In this document: positions 25,701 through 39,200 of the stretch, one piece after another
Layout: each line of letters begins with the position of its first letter
Position numbering within the stretch: position 1 is the stretch's first letter
NCBI GenBank assembly: GCA_005784505.1
Contig: VCAZ01000042.1
Coordinates: 1,429,233-1,493,232 of the forward strand
Source of the DNA: Bagarius yarrelli
Taxonomy: Eukaryota; Chordata; Actinopteri; Siluriformes; Sisoridae
Direction: 5' to 3'
Length of the DNA: 64,000 nt
Notes under the pieces: model-generated
Databases searched by the model: none
What the model saw: the letters and a program-made list of their open reading frames with translations, nothing else
What the model was told of the DNA's origin: nothing
Translations under genes and position numbers: made by a program

Positions 25701-28700
25701 CTTGAGGGAATGCATTTTTAAAGGTCATACTAGATTTACAAATTTCATTTTGTATAATTTCTTTACTTTATTTTGCTTCTTAATAAGCATTACTAAGCTA
25801 ACCAATACACAAGGGAGCAAGCTAGGCAAGTACTTAGTATGCCTTTCCACAGGTATACTTAATCTAAAGAAATACATTATACTTATAGTTTACGTATAGT
25901 TATTGTTTGTTCTATATCTGAACTTCAGTATAATTAAATAACGGAACACCCAAAAATATTATTTAAAAAAAATAAAGTTTCATTGCATTTTCCATAAGTA
26001 ATATGGAGTAATAAATAAATAAGTAATACATTTTTATTTTCCTGACTCTAACTAATGGGGAGATTATATCCTGGAGCGTTAATGAAATGGAATTAAGAGA
26101 AAGGCAGTGTGATAATTTGGGTAATGATTTAATATTTTGACAAAAAGCAGCAACACTGCTGCAGACCAAACCCACAGTTTTATAGCAACAATATTTCATG
26201 AAGACAGTGTGTTACAAACACAATCAAATTTTACTTTTTTGTTGTGGAATACTGAACATTATTCATTTTTGAATTTAAGGAATTTTACATTAGTTCTGGA
26301 ACGCTGCTTAGTTGTTCATTTGGACAGTAGCATGAGAGGGTCATTACAGCCCCTTTTCGTCAACTGTTCAGTTATATCATGCTTTATCTCATGTCTACTA
26401 AATAAGAAAATGTTAATGTCAAGTTTTTCCTAGTAGTTCATTTTCAGCTATAGGTCTGCCGTTTAGTTACTGATTACCTTTGAAGGAACTTGCGCTATGT
26501 TGGAAGATATAAGCTATGCGGAACGCATGCTTTGCTCAATCTTATGCACCTTTAAAACTAATCCAATCTTAATTGGTGTCATGTCTGCGACCGAATATTC
26601 GAGCATCCACACGCAAACTGCTCTATCTTTTGTGTTCAACAGCAAAGTACTTAAGTAATTAAACTATTAGTTGTACTTTGTTCTAATTAACCATAAATCT
26701 TCTGAACTCTACATTACACCACTAGGACACTCTCTACACCTCATCACAAACAGTTCTGCCTCAATCTGTATATTCTGTTACCTTTTTTCTCCTTTCTCTG
26801 TATTAAAATAGTCTATTTATATGCACATTATAATGCTATCACACTATTTGTCTATAAAAATATATACGTCATGTACAATGTACATAATGCACACTTTTGC
26901 ACTATGCATACAATGCACAATATGCACACCTACACTTTATTTGCTGTAAACACTTGCACATACTGCACATAATCCTCTTTGCACATACTCACATAGCCTT
27001 ATTTATTAATGTACATATTTACATATTCATCTGCATTTGCACATTTACAGCATTTAGCAGACGCTCTTGTCCAGAGCGACGTACAAGAAGTGCTTTGAGT
27101 CACATCAAAAACAGCTCAATACTGATATAATAGTTCACAACAACAACAAAAACCTGTTGAATAGAGAAAGGTTTTTTGTTTTTTTTTGTTTTTTTAAATG
27201 GCAAGAGCAAGGTATTTTAAAAAAAAAAGGAGTTTTCAAACACCTCTTGAAGACAGCCCCCATCTGCTGTTCTGACATTGATGGGAAGTTCGTTCCACCA
27301 CCTTGGTGCCAAAACAGAGAAAGGTCTTGAGGCAGACCTACCTCATGTCCTAGGGGATGGTGGAACAAGCCGAGCAGTGCTTGTGGATCTGAGAGAGCGT
27401 GGTGTGATGCGAGGAGTGATAAGTGTTTGTAGGTAGGAGGGTGCAGCTCCGTTTCTGGCTTTGTAGGCAAGCATCAGTGTTTTGAATCTGATGCGTGCAG
27501 CTACTGGGAGCCAATGGAGGGAGCGCAGCAGTGGAGTGGTGTGTGGGAACTTTGGTAGGTTAAAAACAACACATGCAGCTGCATTCTGAATCATCTGCAG
27601 AGGGCGAATTGCACTCAGAGGTAGGCCAGCCAGGAGCGAGTTGCAGTAGTCTAGTTTAGAAATTACAAGAGACTGCACAAGCAACTGGGTGGCCTGAGTG
27701 GTTAAGAAAGGTCGAACCCTCCAGATGTTATGCACGATAAACCTGCAGGAATGTGTTATGTTGGCAACATGTAAGGAAAAGGATAATTGATTGTCCATAG
27801 TTACCCCCAGGTTGTGAGCACTGGTTGAAGGGAAGATCTGTGAATTGTCCAGGGTGATTGCAAGATCCTGGCATGGAGATGAGTCAGCTGGGATAAAAAG
27901 TAGTTCAGTTTTGCAAGGGTTGAGTTTCAGCTGGTGAGCAGCCATCCATGATGAAATGTCTGCCAGGCAGTTTGAAATCCTTGCAGAAACCATGGTGTCT
28001 GATGGAGGAAAAGAAAAGACAAGTTGAGTGTCAGCAGCATAACAATGGTATGTGAACCCGTGTGAAGAAATAACTTTGCCAAGTGAGTGAGTATAGAGAG
28101 AGAAAAGAAGAGGACCACGTACTGAGCCTTGTGGGACACCAGTGGATTATAGACAGTGCGTTCAAGTACTTAAGAAAGAAAAGAGAGAAGGGATCTGTAG
28201 TTGGTGATGTCTGAGGGGTCCATCGCAGGCTTCTTCAGGATAGGAGTAACCCGTTCTCTCTTAAAAGATGTTGGTACCTGACCAGTAGATAAGGAGCTAT
28301 TGATGATTGTAGAGATAAAAGGCAAAAGATCAGGAGAGATGGTCTTGAGCATTGCCGAGGGGATTGGGTCCAGTGGACAGGTGGTAGGATTGCAGGACAG
28401 GATGACTTGTTGAACCTCATCTGACCCTAAGGTAGAGAAATGAGACAGTAAAGGAGAAGACAAGTCATCAGTGGAAATTGTAAGGTTACCTGAAGAGGTG
28501 GTGAAGGTCTTGCAGATTTGCTTAGTCTTTTCATCATAGAAGGAAGCAAAGTCCTCTGCAGACAGAAAGGGTGGAGTAGGGGGAGCTGGAGGTATGAGTA
28601 GTGATGAGAAGATTTTGTGAAGCTTGCACTGGTCGTTAGCTGAAGCTTCAAGTTTTTCCTTGTAAAAGGTAGTCTTGGCAGAAGTCACATCCAAAGAGAA

Positions 28701-30220
28701 CTTCGACAGAAGAGCATGGTAGGTGGCAAGATCAGTGTTGAGATGTGATTTCTTCCATCTTCTCTCTGCTGATCTCAGTTCTCTGCGGTTGCTGAGTAAC
28801 GCATCCGTCAGCCAAGGAGCAGAACGCAAAGTCTTCCTAGGTTTGGTAGACAGAGGACAAAGAAAGTCTATGGTTGCGGAAAGTGATGACAAAAAAATGA
28901 GTCTAAGGGTAGAGAGGAAAAAGAGTCATGGTCAGGAAAGGAGGTAAGAGTGGTAGAAGCTACCAACAAAGGAGAGATAGAGTGAAAATTGAGACGGGTT
29001 AAAGAGAGGGTGTGGTAGTTAGTTTTAGGAAGACTAGGAATAGACAGATTAAATAATACCAAGTGATGATCAGAGGTGTGAAGAGGGGTAGACGACATGT
29101 CCGCGAGTGTGGAAGGACGTGTGAAAACCAAATCCAGGACATTTCCTCCCTTGTGTGTGGGAGAGCTGTTGAAGGTCAAGGAGAAGGAGTCCATCAGAGG
29201 CAGAATGCAGGAGGAGTGGAGCTTGTCTGAAGGAAGGTTGAAGTCCCTGAGTACCATCAAGGGGATACCATCAGTTAGGAAGGCACTAAGAAGTGTATCC
29301 ATCTCATCTAGGAAGTTTCCCAGAGGGCCAGGAGGGCAGTAGATGACGATGATCAGTATGTTGATTGGAGAAACGACTGAAACTGCATGAAACTCAAAGG
29401 AAGAAATAGTTAGATGGGACATAGGGAGAGGTGAGAAACACCATCTCCGAGACAACAAAATACCAGTGCCACCACCCCTGCCCGTTTCTCTAGGTGTATG
29501 AGAGAATGCATAGGCAGAGGATAGAGCAGCTGGAGTAGCGGAATTGTGTGGGGATATCCAGGTCTAAGTGAGCGCCAGGAAGTCCAGAGAGTAGAGAGGT
29601 AAAGCTGCGATGAAATCTGCTTTCTTCACAGCAGACTGCCAGTTCCAGAGCCCACCTACCACCACTGTTTGAGATTGAAACAACAGAGGGGGGTAGGTGA
29701 GGTTGCTGGAAGAGCTGCCTCTGTTTCGTGGGTGTCTACGCCTGGGCCTATGTGATGTGACAACAGGAATGGGTGTGCTGTACATGGCATATTTAAATCG
29801 GTGCTATTATTTATCTAAATAAATGCACAGTACTACTATTTGCACTTTTGATGCTAAATAGCATGTACTTGTACCTTGCAATGACAATAAAGTTGTATCT
29901 ATATATCTAACTATGAATATTATAGGTTATTTGGGATTGCTTATAATGGCATTAAGTTTTGATTATCTGGTCTGTTTGTCCTCTAAACAGATGGTAAAAT
30001 CATTGTTTGCCCTAGAATTTAAACTACCAGGACACAAATAAATATATTTCAATTGTTTATAATAATTTGTTATGTGAGGGCCGATACTTAAAATCAGACA
30101 ACCTTCAGCAATTATTTTCAAAACAGATAAAATTTTGACCGTGCCGTGTCACATTCGGGTAACTAAAGTACAAACTTGTTGGGCTTACAAGGATTATAAT
30201 AAAAAAGAGGAAAAAATGAA

Positions 30221-30251
<31 letters not shown>

Positions 30252-33200
30252 AAGAAAAAGCTGCAAATTAGAGACATGGCAATGCTAAATCAGATTCTGT
30301 AACACAGCCTAACATATCACCATCAGAGAATTGAAATCACTTTTTAAAACAGGCTCAACTTAACAATATATTTAATTTAAATTTAATGGCTGCTTTGGTT
30401 TGCGTTTAGTAGAAAATCCCCAAACAGCATGTAGTACTCCACATCGGCGTGTATTATCTGGGTCGAGAGTGGCTCCCAGCTTGCCTTGGCACAGGTCTTT
30501 TTGTTATGGGCTGATTTTTATTCGCTGTTTTCCATATCTTATCAATTGTTAGCTGTATTTAATTGAATGTCTATGGTACAGCAACAACAACATTAACAAT
30601 AATAATAATAATAATATGGTATACAGTAGAACATTCACTAATATGTGTAACAGGAGCAATGTCGTTCATATATGTGCTTTTAAAATAATGCGCTTGCAAA
30701 CACAGGATCACTTTGGGGTCTCATTCTTTCTGTGGTGGGGATGATCAGCATGTTGTACTACATAACTAATGTATTATTTATATTTGTACTGTAAATAAAA
30801 GTGTTAGGCATGTTACTAAGAAGTAATTAGCTAAAGTTACTAGTTACTTCTCACAAAAATTAACCTTAAATAACTTGGATAAGCACTAAATTATATACAG
30901 TAAGGGGGGGAAAGATATTTGATCAATTGTTGATTTTGTATGTTTTCTTCCTAACAGTGAAACAAAAATAATCCAGAAAAAAAGTTATAAATGGATAATA
31001 AATATTTAACCCCCTCGCAAAACATGATTTAGTTGTTGGTGCTACTAAAGGTTTGGTTATTGTTGTTGACCACCAGGTTTGCAGACATCTCATAAAGGAT
31101 TTTGGCTCACTCCTCTTTGCAAATCCTCTTTAAGTTATAAAGGTTTCGAGGCTGACGATTGGCTAGGCCACTCCAGGACCTTAAAGTGCCTCTTCTTAAG
31201 CCACTCCTTTGTTGCTTTGGCTGTGTATTTAAGATCACATTCATGAGCCATGTTCAATGCACTGGATGAGGGAAGGAGGTTCTTACCCAAGATATGAGGC
31301 TATATGGCCCTGTCTATCATCCCTTTAATGCGGTGATGTTGTCCTGTCCCTCTAGCAGCAAAACAACCTCAAAGCATAATGTCTGATTGTGGGGATGGTG
31401 TTCTTGGGGTCATAGGCAGCCTTCCTCCTACTCTAAACACAGCAGGTTGAGTTGGTGCCAAAAAGCTCGATTTAGGTATCAGCTGACCACAACACCTTTA
31501 CCTAGTTCTCCTCTGAATCAATCAGGTGTTATTGGCAAACCTCTGACAGGCCTGCACATGTGCTTTCTTGAGCACAAGGAATTTACAGCCGCTGCAGGAT
31601 TTTAGTCCTTTATAGCATAGTGTGTCACCAGTTGTTTCCTTGGTGATTATGGTCCCAGCTGCCTTGAAATAATTGACAAGATCCTTCTGGGATGAAGACC
31701 AAGCGAAGAAGACCATTCTAGATATATTAGAGATAAAATTATAAAACCCATAGATTAGGGAAAGGGAACAAAATAACATGTTATACTGTATAGTATATAC
31801 TATCGAACAATATATATAGATGTTTAAATAGCCTTGTCAGCCCACTTGGATTATTAATAAGGAAGTGAAAGGTCCACCACACCATCCAGTCACTAGCAAG
31901 AAAAGGCTGTTCTTCGAAAATCAGCAATTGAGCAAAAAGGAGACATGTGACAAAAGCTACAAAGAGGCCCAGTATCAATTTAAAGAAAAAATTAAGTTCA
32001 ACAGCTGCAAGTGAAAAAATGACCCACTCATCAACCATATCAAGAGCACTGCCTAATTCGAGCCTGTATAAGAGGAAGAATCCACTACTCAAAAAATATC
32101 ATCTGAAGCAGGTCTAGATTTTGCCAAAATGCATGTAAGTGACGCAGATGGTTTTGTGGTCAGATGAGACAAAAATAGACCTAGACATACCATCTCTACA
32201 GTGACATATAGTAGTGGCGGCATCATGCTTGTTATCCGAAGACTGGGCATCTTGTTAGAATTAAATGATGAATGGCGAAAAATATAGAAAAATATCAGAA
32301 AAGACTATGCAAGTACCTGCATCAGTCTGCTATAAATACTGAAGCTTGGAAGTAAATTTACTTTTTAACAGGACCGGGCAACAGCAACACTAAATAAATG
32401 TCAACAGATAAATGTCCTACAGTGGCCCAGTCAATGTCCCGATCCTTATCCTATTGAGAATTTTTGGCATTATTGAAAATTGCAGTAGCACAACCAATCT
32501 GAACAAAGTCAGCCAATAAAAATAGGCCAAAATCTGTCAAAGCAGTTATTACAGCAAAAGGTGGCTCGAGCAAATATTAATATTAATATAAAATATAATA
32601 TATTCATATGTGGTGCTTGAGCTTAATCTCACCTTGTACCCAAAATTTATTTACTGTATTTCATATATTCAAACACAATTGTAACCAGAAGCTTTTAATC
32701 AACATACTAATTAGCAAAGTTTCTAAGTTTATTACAGGTTTAACACAAATTTCCGGAGTGGCTTGTATGTGGATGACTTTTATCCTTTTGGTGGGCGTCA
32801 TAATGCCCCATTGGGATATAACACCAATTAAGATTGGATTAGTTGCAAAGGTGCTTTGGAGTCACATATTCCTCATAGTGTCGATCTCATATCTCTCAAT
32901 CTTATTTTTTATGGTTACCTGCATACCCTTTTTCTGTTCTACACGATAGTCTTTATTTTGGCTATGTTGATTTGTGATTCTTAGTGATTGATGGACCGAC
33001 CCAGCTTATGGTCCGGGATGTTACAGACACAGTGGCATTTGTAGAATGGACTCTGCCCAGGGCCAAAGTGGATGAAATCATACTGCGATATGGAATATTG
33101 AGTTATGGTGAACCAAAGACCACATTTCATCTGGAGCCAACTCTAAGTCAGTACTCACTGCAAGTCTTAAGGCCAGGATCCAGATATGAGGTGTTGGTTA

Positions 33201-36200
33201 GCAGCTTTTACCAGGGCAGTGAAAGTAGAATCGCCTCTGTAGAGTTTATCACAGGTGAGCACACACTATGAAGCATATATTATAACAAATCATTTCATTT
33301 ATTCATTCATTCATCTTCTATACCTGCTTATTATTTGCTGGAGCCTATTCCAGCCGTCTCTGAAAAGGCGAAAGGCAGGAGGGGTACACCATGGACAGGT
33401 CGCCAGTCCATTACAGGCTAACAAAGCATTTACCAGTTTAATATGAGGCTCATTATAAAAACTAGATAAAATGACAATGTCTGCATTCAAGATAAAGTAA
33501 TGGTTTAATATTACTGATTTCTAAAATACTATGAATTCATATATTTCTAATAGCAAGCATCATTAGACATATACTGTATTGCATTTTAAGATTGTGCATC
33601 TGATGCCTGATGATCATCAATTTCCATTTTGATGATCCATTTTTTTTTTTACAGAGATTGATCCACCCAAGCACTTGCGTGTACTTTCTAAGACTTCCAC
33701 ATCTCTGGACCTGGAATGGGAAAACAGCAAAGCTTTTGTGGAGTATTACTGTGTTGTATACAGTACACTGGCTGGAGATCAGTACAATAAAGTCTTAATT
33801 CCACGTAGCAATGAAGCCACAACCAAGATCATTCTCACAAGTAAGCTCAGCACATCTTACTCTTTCACTAAGCTGCTCTATTCAGTTTTTATTTTATTGT
33901 TTGGTAATTTGAGAAATTTATAATTTATTGTCAACAAACACATGAATGAATAACATGAATTACAAAAGGGTGTCAAAAATCTGTCATTTTAATAAAATAT
34001 AATGTATAAAGGTGATTTTAGTTCCTATCACATCAGGTCCAAGTCAAAAAGAGTCAAGACAGAGACAGGAAAAAAGTCTTTTTCACATGTGAAAAACATG
34101 TGAACACGACATACAGAAACATGAGTTCATAAATACAGACATATAAATCAACCCTATAAAGGACATACTGTATATTAAGGGCAATAAAAACATCACAAAA
34201 ATTAAGCATTTGGTTTTTGCTATTTCATTTAAATGCTATTGAGGTTTGAATCATGTAATCCCGTGTCATAACATTTGAGATGCTTACTAAATTTGCAAAC
34301 ATTAAATGTCCACTATTCAAGGCAACTTTATGACATTTCATTGAAAGGTGTTCTTATGCATAATCAAAACAGAGAAAATCTCCAAAAAGTGATGAGGGTG
34401 CAGAATTGACAATACTTATAATATAAAATCCACTTGACTTTTATCAAAAATCTGAACAGGCATGGGCGCCTCTAACCGTGGGTCAATATAGCCTACAGTA
34501 TATATATTATCTTATTACTTATGGCGGTTGTATTGTCCTATATCTTTCAGATTTAATTTCTAACCTTATAAAAAAAAAAAAAGATCTTATGATCAGAATA
34601 AAACATGCTTCTAATTTTCTGTAGTTGGCAGGGGCAACGTTAGCAATTTTTGGCCCTATAAAGAATATGAGGTTGGGCCTCTCTACCACACTCATTCTGT
34701 ACTAAACATACTACATTACTGTTAGTACTGTTATTACTAATAAAACAAATCCTTGGAGGGCCCTAAAATGCATGGGCTTCACTGATGCTCCTGGTGGTTG
34801 GTAAACGACAGTGTGTTTGTGGCCTAAATAGAAAATAACTGCTATATGTCACAAGAGCAGCCCAGCATTTATCAGGTGACCAATGCCAATGCCCATTCTA
34901 GATAGATGGTGAATTAAACCAGTAATGTTATCATTTTCCAAATAAGCATTTTTAAGATGTGGCAGCACCGGGCACCTTCCTGATGTTTCCAGGGGGGTGC
35001 CTAGTCGGGTTTTGAGCCCTCTATTGTAGCCTACATGCACCACGTGGTGTTGACACAGTGGTGCGCCACCCAAATTTTAAAGCTGAATAGCCTGCATTTT
35101 CATGCTGCTTATTATTTGCAAAAGACAAATTTGAGAACCCAACCCCCGGAGGAAATTCATGGCTGCATTAAGGTTGGAGGAACTCCTTTCATAGATTGTC
35201 ATTATGCTCTCAGAGGCTTTAGAGAGACTGGGACAGAGTGAAGGCAGATCCACGGGAATAGTCCTGGCTAGGCTCAAATAGGCTTGGACCCAGACCCCTC
35301 CTTGAAACGATCCTCTTGAAGACACAACAGACAGGGGCCTCCTCCTTAGAGTGCAGCCAGACTGTTCATCATTTGGTGCAGAGAAAGGCAGTCTCTGGCA
35401 GGAGTGTATCCATCCACCCTGAATGTTTAACTGTCAGCACCAGTGGCCTCCAAGATGGCCTCTCCTCTGGTCACGCACTTTCTTCGTGGTGTGAGGCTTA
35501 GACCTGTACAGCAACTGGTGTTCCCATTTTGGAATTTGGCAGTGACTTGGAAGGGACTTTATGCGTCTCAGTTTAAATCACTGAAGGAAGCTTTGATTAA
35601 ACATTTGTTTAAACATCAAGACAGTTCTTCTCCTGGCAATTTGCTCGCTCTGTAGAATTGAAGACCTGCAAGCTCTGTCTACCTTGTCTGTCTGCCTGAA
35701 TTTTGCACCAGGCATTTTTTCCCACTTTTGGAAAGGCTTAAAACCGGGTCCCACGGCCACCGCATACGACGCACCTGAACCAATGCAGGTCAGCTATGGC
35801 AAGGTCATGCATGTGTTTTTGAGTTTCTTCTACTACTTTGGAGAGGCCAACCAATACAGCAAATATGCCTCAAGAAACCCCTATCTTATTCTAAGTAAAT
35901 TAAGCTAGAATACTAAAAGGGGACTACTGTGGGAAGTGGTAGCACAGTGGTTAAGGTGTTGGACTGATAATTGGAAGATCGCTGTTTTTATTCCCAGCAT
36001 TGCCAAGCTACTCATGCTGGGCCCCTGAACAAGGCCCTTAACCCCTAATTGCTCATTTGTCCAAAAGAGATAAATGTAAATCGCTCTGGATAAGGGTGTT
36101 GGCCAAATGCTATAAATATAAATGTAATTGAAAGAACCACTTCCCCAACCAAGCTGTGAACCACAACACTTTGTGCTTTAAAGAGTTATAGCATTTAATT

Positions 36201-39200
36201 GCAACATATTGGCAGACAGTCAGTTTATGTTTAAGTCACTTTAGCCTGCTTAGTTTATGTTTCATTTATGTTCACGTTACAGACAATTTCCTTGTTATGA
36301 CTTTGACGGCTGTTTTTGCAATTTGGTTTTGTTTGCTATCGACTGATTACTATTATGTACTGACCTTTACCTGTTTTGCTGTTTCCTACTCTGCCAGAAG
36401 ATTTGGATTGTATATTATTTATTATCATAAACATTGTCTGTAAAATGGATCCCTCTCACTGGGAGCCATCACTTAAGCTTGCTACAATAGCTTGCCTTTA
36501 TTTATTTGGGTAACTGTTTGCATTTTTTGGTGTTTGACTTCTTTTTTTGCTATTTTGTGAAATAATGTCCAATCTTGTCTGATGGATCACATCATGCTCC
36601 TGGTTCAATCTATATTATTTAGTTTCAATTTTCATTGATTATAAAGGCATGCATGTGGGTATGTGGATCTAGGTGTTTGAACAGAATGTTTACTTGTCTT
36701 CTTTGAAAGATAGGCACTTCAGTATCACAACAGAAATAACCATCTTGATCACACCCACACATTATCATGCTTACAGTTGAAGACAAAATTATTAGCCCCA
36801 TAAAATATTTAGTTACTCTTCAAATAATTTCCGTTTAATGGAGAGAAGATATTTTTTCAACACAGCATTTTAAACATAACAGTTTTTTTAGGAAGCTTGT
36901 TTGTAATACAAATAGAAATTAAATTATAATAAAAAAAGTTTACAGATCATAATTATCAGCACTTTAATGTTAATAGTTAGTTGTGTATCCCTTTTGCTTT
37001 AGTCATTTGTTGTAGTTTTCATCAATTTTTAAGCAAGTCTTTTAAAGATTTGCAGCCCATTCCTCCCTAGCAAATCTGTCAAGTGCCTTGAGATTTGTTG
37101 GTCTTTTGGCATAAACTCTGGACTTTAGTGTGCTCCACTGACTTTCTATTGAATTTCACATTGCCTGATACAATGTATTTAACCCTTTTATTATGATGTA
37201 TGCAGTTTATTGTAGCACATATGTATTAACCCCTAAAAGTTTCATCAATGTTTAATTGCGGTCATGCGATTATATAAAATGCTGTAATCAACATTCTGTG
37301 TAAAGGTCAAATTATGTCTTTTATGATATATTTGTATGGTTAGTCATAAAAACCCCTTGCACGAAATTCACTTAACAGTTAAACACACTGAAAATGGCTG
37401 ACTACTATATCAAACATTACAGTTTACATATTAATACTTTAATTTAGTAAGCCAACATTAAAAATATATATTATTGAATTATAGATATTGTTGAATTATT
37501 ATATCAATTATTGTACTCACAAATCTGTTTTTTCATGTTACCATTCTTAAACTGTGACTCAATCACTAATAGAGTTTCTTCTTAGATCTGCAACCAGGCA
37601 CTGAATATGGCATTGGAATATCGGCTATTCTGGGTACAAACCAAAGCAAACCCGCCACAATGAATGCCAGGACAGGTAACCAGCTGGTGGTAACCAAAAG
37701 TCATCTACAGACATTATTTAATATTTTTGGCCTGATCATTTCTTAAATTTCACTCGTTCCACTTATTCCACTCGTTTATTTTTTTCACTTTTTTACAGGC
37801 CTGGATACACCCATAGACCTGATGGTCAATGACTCCACAGAAAACAGCATCACTTTAGTCTGGGGGTCTGTCCAGGGACCCATTGAGTATTACAAAGTGA
37901 GCTACACCTCAGCTAGTGGTGTGACCACTGAATTGACTGTACCCAGTGATGTTAACAGCACCACACTGAATGGCCTGCAGCCTGGTACTGAATACACAAT
38001 CACAGTTATGGCTCAGAGAGGAAAACAACAAAGTGCCGCTGCCACAATTGATGCCTTTACAGGTACCAGTGTGGATATTTTACATACTAATTAGTTATTT
38101 TTAATTGCTATATTTGTAACCTAAAGTGTTAAGAATTTACTGATAACAAAAGACTATGGTTTCTTTTGCTCTACATTATTATAATATAATATTTTACAAT
38201 TTTAGGGAAAATTTGAATCTTGTCACTTTAGATTTGATTTAAACTTATTTTTTATTACTAATTTTTCTTATTTATTTGACTTCTTGGTTTAGTATCTGAC
38301 CCTTGAGGGTTTTTTTCTTAAACACATATTTAACACCAACACATTGATATTCATTTTACTTGCCAGTTTTCTTCTGTATAGACATTAGCTCAACTTTAGT
38401 TAATAATAAAAATGATAATAATAAAAATAATAAAATTTAATGCTTATTCTATTGAGGACAGTTTTTACCCCTTTTTCTATTTCATTTTAATTCCAGTGTC
38501 CAGTGAATGTTTGCGGCCATAGCTTTTCCATTATGCATCCTAACTAATATAGCAATTTTTCTCAACTTCTTGAGAATGTTTACAAAAATTAATTTTGCAA
38601 GATAACATAATTTTAATTATCTATTATTTGGTTACAGGTTTCCGTCCAGTGAGTCAGCTCTACTTTTCAGACGTCACAGCTGACTCTTTGGCTGTAGCCT
38701 GGGGTGCTCCAGCCCCACCTGCTGATAGTTTCAAGCTGCACTACTCTACAGATTATTCTGACGAGGAGTTTGAAGTTGTTTTAGATGGTTCGAGGACAAG
38801 GACGGTCCTTTCAGGTCTCCTGCCTTCCAGAAAATACATTGTTACTCTAGTTACCATGCATGGAGACACAGCTTCAGAGCCTGTTACAGGCACCATTGTC
38901 ACAGGTACAGCAGCTTTAGCCCTTTAAGCAACAACCAATCCAACAAAATATTTTATAGTAAAAATGTGGCCCAATCCTGTTAAAAACAGGTTATTAAGTA
39001 AAAAGTAAAAGCTTGGACCAGGCAACAAAATTTTACCATTTAGTTTTAAAGTTTACCAGAGGGTCTGTTAGAACGCACAGAGAGTGCTTGTAAGGTTCAG
39101 CGGATTTATTCCACCAGGAATCAAAACAGAAGGTTACGCTGGATTATCACAGGCACTGGAGAAGTATGATGGAGATGGTGACTGAGGACTGTTTCTAAGA

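Larger units (their letters stand above)
29906..30897 (+). other. intron 5, simple repeats only
   Basis: No gene. Two microsatellites are listed separately; 30390-30560 is repeat-free but unrecognised. Confidence 0.45.

Noticed and set aside
27343..27993. 216-residue open frame as a host gene
   Set aside because: It is the reverse-transcriptase C-terminus of an L2-like LINE, with the tail just downstream.
33655..33658. acceptor at the second AG (33655-33656) for exon 7
   Set aside because: It would shift the frame by two bases; the first AG gives EIDPP, as in other tenascin-R proteins.
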